This document shows positions 43,332-51,668 of a DNA stretch of 64,000 nucleotides, piece after piece (the stretch's first letter is position 1; each line of letters begins with the position of its first letter). The notes under the pieces are model-generated. The model did no database searches, was not told the origin of the DNA, and was given only the letters and a program-made list of their open reading frames with translations. A program made the translations under genes and the position numbers. The stretch is from Tomitella fengzijianii (lineage in GTDB: Bacteria; Actinomycetota; Actinomycetes; Mycobacteriales; Mycobacteriaceae). The DNA lies in assembly GCF_007559025.1 (NCBI RefSeq), contig NZ_CP041765.1:3159501-3223500 (forward strand), read 5' to 3'.

Positions 43332-45611
43332 CTACCCGCTTTCCCCGTCCGGGCCGCCGCATCGGGCGGCCGCCGTGTGCTCGCCCGGCCGGTCGAGCAC
43401 GATCTGCTGCACATCCAGGTATCCGGAGCGGAACCCGGCCTCCGAATAGCACAGGTAGAAGTGCCACATCCGCCGGAACGTCCGGTCGAAGCCCAGCGCG
43501 GCGATCCGCCGGCTGTGCGTCTGGCTGCGCCGGTCCCACAGGCGCAGCGTGTGCGCGTAATGCGGGCCGAACGACATCGACTCCCGCACACGCAGGCCCG
43601 TATTCCGGCGGGCCACCGACTCGATGGCCTGGGCGGACGGCAGGAACCCGCCGGGGAAGATGTACTTCTGGATCCAGGTGTAGGTGTCCCGGGTGCGCAG
43701 CATCCTGTCGTGCGGCATGGTGATGGCCTGCAGCGCGAAGCGGCCGCCGGGGGCCAGCAGCCCGTCCACCGCGCGGAAGTAGCCGGTCCAGTACTCGTGC
43801 CCGACGGCTTCGATCATCTCCACCGAGACGATCGCGTCGTACCGCCCGTCGACCGCGCGGTAGTCGCAGAGGTCGATCCGGACCCGGTCGGCGTAGCCGG
43901 CGGCCCGCACCCGGCTGGACGCCTCGGCCTGCTGCTCCTCCGAGAGCGTCACCGAGCGGACCGACGCGCCCCGCGCCGCCGCCCTGATGCACAGTTCCCC
44001 CCAGCCGGTGCCGATCTCCAGCAGCCGGGTGCCCGGCCCCACGCCGGCCGCGTCGAGCAGCCGGTCGATCTTCACCCGTTGCGCCGCCGCGAGGTCGATC
44101 CATCCCGGCGGCGGATCCGGCACCGGCGGCGCCGTCACCGTCGCCGGTGCCGCCGTCGCCGATGCCGGTGCCGCCGTCGCGGGTGCCGCCGTCGCGTGCG
44201 TCCCCGCCTCCCCAGAAGCGCTCCCGGGCTCCCCCGGCGCGCCGAACAGACCGCTCGAGTACGTCATCGTCCCGTCGAGGAACAGGGCGAAGAAGTCGTT
44301 GGACAGGTCGTAGTGCTGCGCGACGTTGCGGCGCGCGTTCTCCGCCGTGTTGCGCTCGCGCTGCGGCCGGGCGCGCACGTAGAGCCGGCGCAGGCCCTGC
44401 AGCCGCGGGGGAACGAGGTCGGTCATCCGCGTGGCCAGCCGGGTGAGCACCGCGTCGAGGTCCGGCGACGCCCAGTCCCCTGCCATGTACGCCTCGCCGA
44501 AACCGATCAGCCCGTCGGCGCCCACCCGCCGCGCGAACGCCGTGGGATCGTGCAGGATCATCCGCGGGGCGGGCGGAAGCTCGGGCGACGGCTCGGCGGC
44601 GTCGCCGATCACCGTGCCGTCGGGCAGCTCGATGCGGATGGGGGTGCCCTGCGCGGCGAGCCGCCTGGCGATTCGGCGGAACAGCAGCGATACCACCGGT
44701 GCCGCCACGCGCGCCCGCAGGGAGCGCGGCGCCTGCGGCACGGTCACGGTGCCGCCGTCCGCCGTTTCGGCCGTCACGCCGCATCGGCAGCCCTGCTCCG
44801 AAGCAGCGGACAGCGCATGGCGGGCCGGTTCCGCTGCCGCCGCATGCCGCCGGGCGTCCGACACCGCGTGCCGTGGATGCGCCGGGCGCGGCCGGAGGGG
44901 CAGGCCCCGTGCCCAGAGCCGGATCCCTTCCGCACGGATGCTCGCGGACACCGCGAGCGGCGCCCAGGGCGCCCGCAGCTGGGCACGCAGGATGTTCGCG
45001 GGGGTGGCGGGCAGGCGGTCGCCGGTCACGAGCGCGACGAACGGGTCGCGCCCCTCCCGGTGGAGCGTCACGTTGAGGGCGAGGCGCTCCTCCGGCTCGG
45101 GCAGTGCCATGCCGTAGCGGCCGCCGGTGTCGTTGAACGGGGAGACGTAGAACGCCTTGTCCGCCGATGCCCGGCCCCGCCTATCGGTCTCGACGAGGTA
45201 GCTGTGGCGCTGGCCGTAGGTGTTGTGCACCTCGGCGATCACGCACACCACCCGCCCGTCCGGATCGTGGCACCAGTAGACGGTGAGCGGGTTGAACTCG
45301 TAGCCGAGCACGCGGGCGTTCATCATCGCGGTGACCCTGCCCCCGCGCAGGTCCACACCGCGGCGGGCAAGGAAGGCGTCTACGCGGGCGCGCAGCCCGG
45401 CGCCGGGAGCGCCGTCCAGGTGATCCTCGCCGCGGAATCGGGCCAGCGGCGCCAGCATCCCCGGCAGGCGCGGCAGGTCGTCGAGGTCGACGAACCAGCA
45501 GTAGCTGGTGTGCTCCATCCGGCGGCGGACCGGCTCGGTGCGCACGTGGGTGATGCGCGTGAGATACAACGCGGGCGCCGCCACAGCCTGCGCGTTCACG
45601 GATTCGCTCAT
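43332..45611 (-). CDS. DUF1365-cyclopropane fatty acid synthase fusion (Rv0448c + Rv0447c/UfaA1)
   Basis: A 759-residue fusion. Residues about 15-235 are DUF1365 (MEHTSYCWFVDLDDLP, NPLTVYWC, NDTGGRYGM). A linker of about 60 residues rich in Ala/His/Arg follows. Residues about 300-745 are a SAM-dependent cyclopropane synthase with LLEIGTGWGELCIRAA, ENARRNVAQHYDLSNDFFAL and YIFPGGFLPS. An Ala/Thr/Pro low-complexity insert sits near 485-515. In M. tuberculosis these are separate genes in the SigK cluster. A SigK-type promoter ends 5 bases before the ATG (leaderless). Likely to methylenate or methylate unsaturated fatty acyl chains. Confidence 0.9.
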   Translation of the reverse strand: MSESVNAQAVAAPALYLTRITHVRTEPVRRRMEHTSYCWFVDLDDLPRLPGMLAPLARFRGEDHLDGAPGAGLRARVDAFLARRGVDLRGGRVTAMMNARVLGYEFNPLTVYWCHDPDGRVVCVIAEVHNTYGQRHSYLVETDRRGRASADKAFYVSPFNDTGGRYGMALPEPEERLALNVTLHREGRDPFVALVTGDRLPATPANILRAQLRAPWAPLAVSASIRAEGIRLWARGLPLRPRPAHPRHAVSDARRHAAAAEPARHALSAASEQGCRCGVTAETADGGTVTVPQAPRSLRARVAAPVVSLLFRRIARRLAAQGTPIRIELPDGTVIGDAAEPSPELPPAPRMILHDPTAFARRVGADGLIGFGEAYMAGDWASPDLDAVLTRLATRMTDLVPPRLQGLRRLYVRARPQRERNTAENARRNVAQHYDLSNDFFALFLDGTMTYSSGLFGAPGEPGSASGEAGTHATAAPATAAPASATAAPATVTAPPVPDPPPGWIDLAAAQRVKIDRLLDAAGVGPGTRLLEIGTGWGELCIRAAARGASVRSVTLSEEQQAEASSRVRAAGYADRVRIDLCDYRAVDGRYDAIVSVEMIEAVGHEYWTGYFRAVDGLLAPGGRFALQAITMPHDRMLRTRDTYTWIQKYIFPGGFLPSAQAIESVARRNTGLRVRESMSFGPHYAHTLRLWDRRSQTHSRRIAALGFDRTFRRMWHFYLCYSEAGFRSGYLDVQQIVLDRPGEHTAAARCGGPDGESG

Positions 45612-45616
45612 GCCGG

Positions 45617-45645
45617 GGATTCGGTACGGCCGCCGTCGCGGATGG
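45617..45645 (-). promoter_or_regulatory. SigK-type promoter, DUF1365-CFA operon
   Basis: On the minus strand CCATCC, 16 bp, CGAATCC, ending 5 bases before the ATG. Confidence 0.86.
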
Positions 45646-45675
45646 GTGACGGGGGTCCGCGCCGCCGCTTCCGGA

Positions 45676-46323
45676 TCATCGGTCGTACCGCGGCCGGAGC
45701 CGGATGCGATCCGGCCGGAACCCGTGTTCCACGCCCCACAGCACCGCCTGCGAGCGGCTGGTGACCCCGATCCGCCGATAACACGAGCGGATGTAGGTCT
45801 TGACGGAGTTGATCGACAGACTGGACCTGCCGGCGATCTCCTCGTTGCTGAACCCCTGCGTGATCAGTGCCAGCACCTCGGCCTCGCGCTGGGTGAGGCC
45901 TTCCTCCCGGCCTGGCCAGTCGCCGCCCACCGGCCGGGCGCCCGGCTCGCCCGGATGGACCTGCTGACGGCCTTGGTGGACATCCACCAGCCCGGCGACG
46001 AGCTTACTCGCCGGCAGGCTCTTGGAGATGTAGCCGGCGGCCCCGTTGGCCAGGGCCGCGGTGACCAGCCTGTCGTCCACGTTCCACGAGTAGACGACCA
46101 GCTTGTCCACCAACGGGTGCGAGGCGAGCTCGCGCGCGTCGCCGCGGTCCGCCTGCGTCGCGGCGAACGAGTCGTACAGCGCGATGTCCACCCGGTCGCC
46201 CACAGTGGTGTTCGCGTCGAGCTCGACGACCCGTGCCACGTCGTCGTACGACCGCAGCATCGTCGCCAAACCGCGGACGACGATCTCGTAGTCGTTCACG
46301 AGGGCAAGGCGTATCGGGGTCAT
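45676..46323 (-). CDS. NarL/LuxR-type response regulator
   Basis: A 215-residue protein: receiver domain (about 1-120) with LALVNDYEIVVRGLA, likely phospho-acceptor Asp in IALYDSFA, and Lys in GYISKSLP; HTH_LuxR (about 150-210) with LTQREAEVLALITQGFSNEE and INSVKTYIRSCYRRIG. The paired acidic residues usually at the start are Asn-Asp, so phosphorylation may be atypical. No sensor kinase is adjacent, making it an orphan. GGAGGTGG lies 8 bases before ATG 46323. Confidence 0.88.
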   Translation of the reverse strand: MTPIRLALVNDYEIVVRGLATMLRSYDDVARVVELDANTTVGDRVDIALYDSFAATQADRGDARELASHPLVDKLVVYSWNVDDRLVTAALANGAAGYISKSLPASKLVAGLVDVHQGRQQVHPGEPGARPVGGDWPGREEGLTQREAEVLALITQGFSNEEIAGRSSLSINSVKTYIRSCYRRIGVTSRSQAVLWGVEHGFRPDRIRLRPRYDR

Positions 46324-46375
46324 TCGCGCACCACCTCCTCTGCGCGCGCGGCGATCGACTGCAGTGCGAGGGCAC

Positions 46376-46419
46376 GTGTCCGGCCCGACGGTGCGGCGCC
46401 GCACCGTCCGGCCGGACAC
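46376..46419 (-). terminator. Terminator of CsbD-like gene
   Basis: A long stem (GTGTCCGGCC... with ...GGCCGGACAC, including GACGGTGCGG) with one mismatch, just past the CsbD-like stop. Confidence 0.75.
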
Positions 46420-46422
46420 GGG

Positions 46423-46623
46423 TCAGTCGTCGCCGACGATCCTCGCGGCGGCCTCATCCGCCTTGTCCTTGAGCTTCTCGACGCCCTTCTTCACTTGCGA
46501 GGACGCCTGGTCGGACCGCCCCTCCTCCTGCAGCTCCTCGTCATCGGCGGCGGCGCCCGCGGCCTCCTTGGCCCTGCCCTTGAGCTCCTCGGCCTTGTTG
46601 CTGAACTTGTCGCTCGCGCTCAT
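46423..46623 (-). CDS. CsbD-like stress protein
   Basis: A 66-residue, highly charged helical protein: KAEELKGRAKEAAG is the hallmark of CsbD, and KKGVEKLKDKADEAAAR follows. These small general-stress proteins are often under alternative sigma control; function is unclear. GGAGGAACGGG precedes ATG 46623. Divergent from the STAS-domain gene, itself a typical part of stress-sigma switches. Confidence 0.85.
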   Translation of the reverse strand: MSASDKFSNKAEELKGRAKEAAGAAADDEELQEEGRSDQASSQVKKGVEKLKDKADEAAARIVGDD

Positions 46624-46855
46624 CCCGTTCCTCCTCGGTCTCGTCGACGACTCCGCGCTGGCGGCCTCCGCAATGGCGGCCCCGCGCGCAGCGCCCTCTG
46701 TATGCCCACTCGGCGCGAAAGTATGCGTGCCGGAGCGGACCTTGCGGAAGCGATCTTCACCCCTAGGGGTGAAGCGGCATCGCCGGAATCCGGGGAGACT
46801 GGCTCTACCGGGCGGAAGATGCCGGGACTCATGCCCATTCGGACGGAGCGACGCG

Positions 46856-47338
46856 GTGGTGCCAAACCTGCAGACAAGCCCCTTGATCGATGCGTGCACG
46901 ACGGAGCCCGGGGACGCGCAGCACACCCTGAATATCGCCTGCCGCCGGTGCACCAACGCGCCCGCGCCACGTCACATCGTTTCCGCCGCAGGCGACATCG
47001 ATGCGCGTAGCCATGACGACTTCGTCGCCGCACTGGACGCGATCCGATCCGCACGCCCGAGCGGAATCGTGCTGGACCTGACCGGAGTCGACTTCATCGG
47101 ATCCGAGGGGCTGGCCGCGCTGGCGGAGTTCGCGGCCACGGCCGAAAGTGCGGGCGCCCGGTGGGCGCTGTGCGCGCACACGCCCGTCGCGCGCCTTCTC
47201 CACGTACTGGACCTCGACGGGGCCATCGTCGTCCACGGCACCATCGAGGAAGCCGCCGCGGCGATCGGCGCGCCTGCCGCGACGACTGCACCGCCGGCGG
47301 ACCCATTCCGCGCCTGCGCCGACCACGGGTTCTCGTAA
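46856..47338 (+). CDS. STAS-domain anti-sigma factor antagonist
   Basis: A 160-residue protein. The STAS core (about 40-130) contains GDIDARSHDDFVAAL, VLDLTGVDFIGSEGLAALAE and ARLLHVLDLDG; the Ser of IGSEGL is the usual phosphorylation site. An N-terminal 35-residue segment has three Cys. No partner kinase or sigma factor is adjacent. GTG 46856 (or 46859) has GGAG about 8 bases upstream. Confidence 0.85.
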   Translation: MVPNLQTSPLIDACTTEPGDAQHTLNIACRRCTNAPAPRHIVSAAGDIDARSHDDFVAALDAIRSARPSGIVLDLTGVDFIGSEGLAALAEFAATAESAGARWALCAHTPVARLLHVLDLDGAIVVHGTIEEAAAAIGAPAATTAPPADPFRACADHGFS

Positions 47339-47416
47339 GCCCTCTCGCGTGCAGAGCATGGACAGGATCGCGGAGTCGGGAGTAGCGTTCCCTGCCTGAC
47401 CCGAGAGGAACCGACC

Positions 47417-47791
47417 ATGGTCAAGCGAGCGCATGAAGTCCGTGCAGTACGTGCCGTCATAGCCAGGACGGCCGCGATCGGCGCCGCGGTCGGCGCCGTC
47501 GCGCTCTTCGGCGCGGTCGGCCAGGCGTCCGCCGAGGTCGCTCCCGGCACCTACACGTCCACCACGTTGTCGTCCGGACTCATACTCCTGCAACGCGATG
47601 CGCACGTGGAGGGCAACGAACTGGTGCTCATCGGGCGCTACCCGATCCATCCGACGCCCACCGGCGGCTACGTGGACGTCTTCCCCGGCCACCGCATCGT
47701 GATGAACAGCGACGGGCACGGCGGTTACTCGGGGCCGGCGTATCTGGGAAGCCTCGTCATCGGCTCCATCACCCTGACGCCGCACGGCTGA
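47417..47791 (+). CDS. Small secreted protein, unknown family
   Basis: A 124-residue protein with a signal peptide (about residues 1-39, GQASA|EV) and an 85-residue beta-rich mature part (GTYTSTTLSSGLILLQRD, VDVFPGHRIVM, YLGSLVIGSITLTPHG). No Cys. It lies 78 bases downstream of the STAS gene and converges with the MmpL gene. GAGAGGAACCGACC precedes ATG 47417. I do not recognise it. Confidence 0.7.
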   Translation: MVKRAHEVRAVRAVIARTAAIGAAVGAVALFGAVGQASAEVAPGTYTSTTLSSGLILLQRDAHVEGNELVLIGRYPIHPTPTGGYVDVFPGHRIVMNSDGHGGYSGPAYLGSLVIGSITLTPHG

Positions 47792-47836
47792 CCGGCGCCG
47801 ACGGGAGCCGGTGGACACCGTGCGCCGCAGGATCGG

Positions 47837-50014
47837 TCATGAATCCTGCAGCCGGGCGGATTCACCGGGCGCCGCCGGTGAATCGTCATGCGCACCGGCC
47901 CCGCCGCGGCCGAGCTTCGACGGCCACCAGACACGGTCGCCGATCTGCAGCGTCAGCGCCGGGACCAGGGCCGAGCGCACGATGATCGTGTCCAACAGCA
48001 CGCCGAACGCCACCAGGAAGGCCACCTGGGCGAGGAAGATCAGCGGGATCACCGCGAGCGCGCCGAAGGTGGCCGCCAGCACGATCCCCGCCGACGTGAT
48101 CACGCCGCCCGTCACGGCGAGCCCGCGGCGCACGCCCTCGCGGGTGCCGTGCCGCGCGGACTCCTCGCGCACCCGCGTCATCAGGAAGATGTTGTAGTCC
48201 ACTCCCAGGGCGACGAGGAACACGAACGCGAACAGCGGCACCGTGGGATCCGCGCCGGGGAAGTGGAACACGTGGTTGAACACCAGCGCGCCCACCCCGA
48301 GTGTCGCGGCATACGAGAGCACGACGGTGGCCAGCAGCAGCACCGGCGCGACGACGGCCCGCAGCAGCAGCATCAGCACCGCGAGCACCACCACGAGCAC
48401 CGCGGGGATGACGACGTTGCGGTCGCGCGCGGCGGTGTCCTGGGTGTCGAGCTGCGTCGCGGTGGTCCCGCCCACCACGGCGTCCGCCCCCGGGATCGCG
48501 TGCACCGCATCGCGGATGCCGCGGACGGCCGACTCGGCGGCGCCCGAGTCCGCGGCCGATTGCAGCGTGGCCTGGATCTGGACGCGGCCGTCGACCACCT
48601 TGGGCGGGCCGCCGGGCGCCCCGGATTGCGTCACCGGCGAGACGCCGGGCGCCACCCCGGGCACCTCCCGCACCTGGTCCACCACCTGGGCGGCGGCGTC
48701 CTGGCGCGCGAAGATCAGCACCGGCGATCCCGAGCCGCCCGGGAAGTGCTCGCTGAGCACCGACTGCCCGTCGACGGAATCGACCTCGGTGAGGAAGAAA
48801 TCGGACTGCGGGATGCCGCTGGCCTTCAGCTGCGGGGTGAACGCCGCGCACACCGCGAGCACCAGCGCGGAGACCACCCACACCGCGGTGTGGTGCGCGT
48901 CCACCTTGCGCGCGATGGTCCACCACAGGCCCGTGCGTTCGCTCCCGGAGGCGTCCTCCGCGTCGCGCACGCTGCGGCCGGTGATCGCGGGGCGCAGCGG
49001 CCAGAATGCCGCGCGCCCGGTGAGGGCGAGCACCGCGGGCAGGAAGGTCATCGACGCGGCGAACGCGGCCGCGATGCCGATGGCGGCGATGGGCCCCAGG
49101 CTCCGGTTGGAATTGAGTTCGGAGAGCATCAGGCACAGCACGCCCAGGATCACCGTGCCCGCCGACGCGGCGACGGGCGCCAGCACGCCCCGCCAGGCCC
49201 GGAGCACCGCGGGGACCCGACGGCCGTCGAGGTGCAGCTCTTCGCGGAAACGCGACACCAGCAGCAGCGCATAGTCGGTGGCGGCGCCGAACACCAGGAT
49301 GAACAGGATGCCCTGGCTCTGCCCGTTGAGCGTGACCACGTCCGACGTCGCCAGCAGGTAGACCACCGCGCCCGCACCCGCGAGCGCGAACACGGCGGAC
49401 AACAGCACGAAGATCGGCAGCAGCGGGCTGCGGTAGACGATGACGAGGATGACGAACACGACCGCCCCCGCCACGCCCAGGAGCAGACCGTCGATGCCGG
49501 AGAACGCCACGCCCAGGTCCGCCGCCTGGCCGGCGGGGCCGCTGACGAGCACGCGCAGACCGTCCGGCGCGGTGGTGGAGATGTGGGTGCGCAGCGCGTC
49601 GACGGAATCAGCGGTGTCCGCCGCGTCCACGGGCAGCACCATCTCGATGGCCTGGCCGTCGTCCGAGGTGATCGGCGGCGAGCCCCGTTGCGCCACCGCC
49701 CCGGGGCCCGTCGCCCATTCCGACAGCGAGCGCAGGTATTCGGCGTCCGCGCCGGCCACCGGCTGATCGTCGGCCCGGTCGGCCACCAGCACGGCGGGCA
49801 CGGTGTCGGAATCGGCGAACTGCTTCTGCAACTCCGCCGCCCGCGTGGACTCGGCCGACCCGGGCAGGTAGGAGGTCTGCGAGTTGGACTGGACGCTGGC
49901 GAGCTGCCCGATCAGCGGCCCGCCGACGCCGCCGATCACCAGCCAGGCGAGGATCGCGACGGCAGGCAGCAGCCAGCGCAGAACGTGCGGTCCGTTGCGC
50001 GCTTCCCGATTCAC
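47837..50014 (-). CDS. MmpL/RND family lipid transporter
   Basis: A 725-residue RND-type membrane protein: two MMPL repeats, each with one N-terminal helix, an extracytoplasmic loop (about 45-170 and 400-525) and a five-helix bundle. Conserved FGAATDYALLLVSRFREEL and its second-half counterpart VALGVDYNIFLMTRVREE carry the Asp-Tyr pairs of the proton relay. GTG 50014 with GGGAG upstream is preferred to 50128. It follows the FAD gene by 97 bases; M. tuberculosis has mmpL4 beside Rv0449c. The cargo is probably a cell-envelope lipid. Confidence 0.9.
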   Translation of the reverse strand: MNREARNGPHVLRWLLPAVAILAWLVIGGVGGPLIGQLASVQSNSQTSYLPGSAESTRAAELQKQFADSDTVPAVLVADRADDQPVAGADAEYLRSLSEWATGPGAVAQRGSPPITSDDGQAIEMVLPVDAADTADSVDALRTHISTTAPDGLRVLVSGPAGQAADLGVAFSGIDGLLLGVAGAVVFVILVIVYRSPLLPIFVLLSAVFALAGAGAVVYLLATSDVVTLNGQSQGILFILVFGAATDYALLLVSRFREELHLDGRRVPAVLRAWRGVLAPVAASAGTVILGVLCLMLSELNSNRSLGPIAAIGIAAAFAASMTFLPAVLALTGRAAFWPLRPAITGRSVRDAEDASGSERTGLWWTIARKVDAHHTAVWVVSALVLAVCAAFTPQLKASGIPQSDFFLTEVDSVDGQSVLSEHFPGGSGSPVLIFARQDAAAQVVDQVREVPGVAPGVSPVTQSGAPGGPPKVVDGRVQIQATLQSAADSGAAESAVRGIRDAVHAIPGADAVVGGTTATQLDTQDTAARDRNVVIPAVLVVVLAVLMLLLRAVVAPVLLLATVVLSYAATLGVGALVFNHVFHFPGADPTVPLFAFVFLVALGVDYNIFLMTRVREESARHGTREGVRRGLAVTGGVITSAGIVLAATFGALAVIPLIFLAQVAFLVAFGVLLDTIIVRSALVPALTLQIGDRVWWPSKLGRGGAGAHDDSPAAPGESARLQDS

Positions 50015-50111
50015 GGTGCAGTCTCCCGTCGCTCCACCGGCGCCGCCGGCGACGACGACAGCCACTACGAACAGTACGTGCACGCACCGCGCCGCCGCGC
50101 CGGGTTGCGGC

Positions 50112-51476
50112 CTACCGCCGTGCCGCACTCGCAGCCCGGGTGCGCGGGCGATCCCAGCTGCCGCCGATCCGCTCGGCGGCGCGCAGCCCGGAGAGCGCGC
50201 CGTCCTCGTGGAAGCCCCAACCGTGGTACGCGCCGGCGAATGCGACGGTGTCCGTGTCGAGTTCCGGCAGCCGCGCCTGGGCCGCGACGGACGCGGGCGT
50301 GTAGATCGGATGCTCGTAGGTCATCCGATCGATCACGGAGGCGGGGTCGACGCGGTCCGCCCCGCCGAGGGTGACGAGGAAGCGCCGGTCGGTGACCAGC
50401 TCGTCGAGCCGCATCAACCGGGACAGGTCGTAGGTGACGACGACGCCGTCCGCGCCCGTGCTCTCCGCCGGGGTCAGCTGGTTCCACGACGCCCGTGCGC
50501 GGCGGGCCCGCGGCAACACGGACTCGTCGGTGTGCAGCAACGCCTCGTTGACCGAGTACGGCATGGCCCCCAGCACCTCGCGCTCGAACTCCGTCGGCGT
50601 GTCGAGCAGGCCCAGCGCCTGCCGGGGATGCACGGCGATCACCGCGGCGTCGAACAGGTCCTCGGAGACGGCGGCCCCCCGGCCCTGCAGGTGGGCCAGC
50701 CGCACTCCCCCGCCCAGGAACCGCGTCACCCGCAGCACCGGGGCCTCCGTCCGCACGTGCGCGATCCCGGCGGCGACGGCCTCGACGTACCGCGCCGAAC
50801 CGCCCGCGACGGTGCGCCACGTGGGCGAGCCGAAGACGGTGAGCATGCCGTGGTGCTCGAGGAACGCGAACAGGTAGCGGGCCGGGTACTCGCCGGCCAG
50901 GCGGGGATCGCACGACCACACCGCCGCCACCAGCGGGACCACGAAGTTGTCGGTGAAGTAGCGGCCGAAGCCGTGCCGGGCCAGGAACGCCGTGAGCGTC
51001 TCGGCCGCGTCCGGGCCGTCGGCGGGCGCCGCCAGGGTGCGGCGCGCTGCCCGGTGGAACCGCGGAACCTCGGCGAGAAGGTGCAGGTAACGCGGGCGCG
51101 TCAGGTTCCGCGGCGTCGGGAACAGGCCCCCGAGACCGCGGGCGCCCGCGTACTCGAGGCCGGTGGCCGCGTTGCGGACCGACATCGACATGTCCGTCTC
51201 GCGGGTGCGGACGCCCAGCTCGCCGAACAGCCGCAGCAACGTCGGATAGGTGCGGTCGTTGTGGACGATGAAACCGGTGTCCACGTCGACGCCGCGGCCG
51301 TCGCCGAGGTCGACGCGGTGCGTGTCCGCGTGGCCGCCGAGCCGGCCGTCGGCCTCGAAGAGCGTCACGTGGTCGTGACGGGAGAGCACGTGCGCCGCCA
51401 TGAGACCCGCGATGCCGCTGCCGACCACCGCGACCCTGCGCGGGCCTGACGCCGGGGCGGTGTGCGGGTCGGTCAT
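50112..51476 (-). CDS. FAD-dependent amine-oxidase-like protein (Rv0449c-like)
   Basis: A 454-residue flavoprotein: VAVVGSGIAGLMAAH dinucleotide fold, FEADGRLGGHADT, DTGFIVHNDRTYP and the C-terminal FAGAYHGWGFHEDG. This family travels with DUF1365 and cyclopropane synthases in SigK (mycobacteria) and singlet-oxygen (proteobacteria) clusters, and probably acts as a desaturase or oxidase on fatty acyl chains. The start at 51476 has GAGGGAG 8 bases upstream; 51518 is an alternative. A SigK-type promoter lies about 145 bases upstream. Confidence 0.9.
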   Translation of the reverse strand: MTDPHTAPASGPRRVAVVGSGIAGLMAAHVLSRHDHVTLFEADGRLGGHADTHRVDLGDGRGVDVDTGFIVHNDRTYPTLLRLFGELGVRTRETDMSMSVRNAATGLEYAGARGLGGLFPTPRNLTRPRYLHLLAEVPRFHRAARRTLAAPADGPDAAETLTAFLARHGFGRYFTDNFVVPLVAAVWSCDPRLAGEYPARYLFAFLEHHGMLTVFGSPTWRTVAGGSARYVEAVAAGIAHVRTEAPVLRVTRFLGGGVRLAHLQGRGAAVSEDLFDAAVIAVHPRQALGLLDTPTEFEREVLGAMPYSVNEALLHTDESVLPRARRARASWNQLTPAESTGADGVVVTYDLSRLMRLDELVTDRRFLVTLGGADRVDPASVIDRMTYEHPIYTPASVAAQARLPELDTDTVAFAGAYHGWGFHEDGALSGLRAAERIGGSWDRPRTRAASAARR

Positions 51477-51619
51477 CGTCGGCGCTCCCTCGTCGGCCTG
51501 GCATCGTCGGCTGGTCATCGTCGGCTGCTCATCCGCCGCACCACGACGGCGGGTGGGCGGCGCCGGAAGGGGTGACGGCGCCGCCCAGGCTCTGCCGCCG
51601 GTCGCCGTGCTGCGTGAAG

Positions 51620-51648
51620 GGATTCGGAGCCGGCGGGCAGGCGGATGG
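51620..51648 (-). promoter_or_regulatory. SigK-type promoter, FAD gene
   Basis: On the minus strand CCATCC, 16 bp, CGAATCC, between the epimerase stop and the FAD gene. The leader is about 140 bases, unlike the leaderless members. Confidence 0.83.
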
Positions 51649-51668
51649 GTACGCGGCGATCGCGCCGC

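Noticed and set aside
41881..44784. Single 967-codon minus-strand gene
   Set aside because: Only the last 328 codons look like a protein (SDR); upstream it is out of frame with the real SRPBCC and DUF1365-CFA genes.
47888..50374. 828-codon plus-strand open frame
   Set aside because: Antisense to the MmpL gene; composition (His/Arg/Gly/Asp) is that of a shadow frame.
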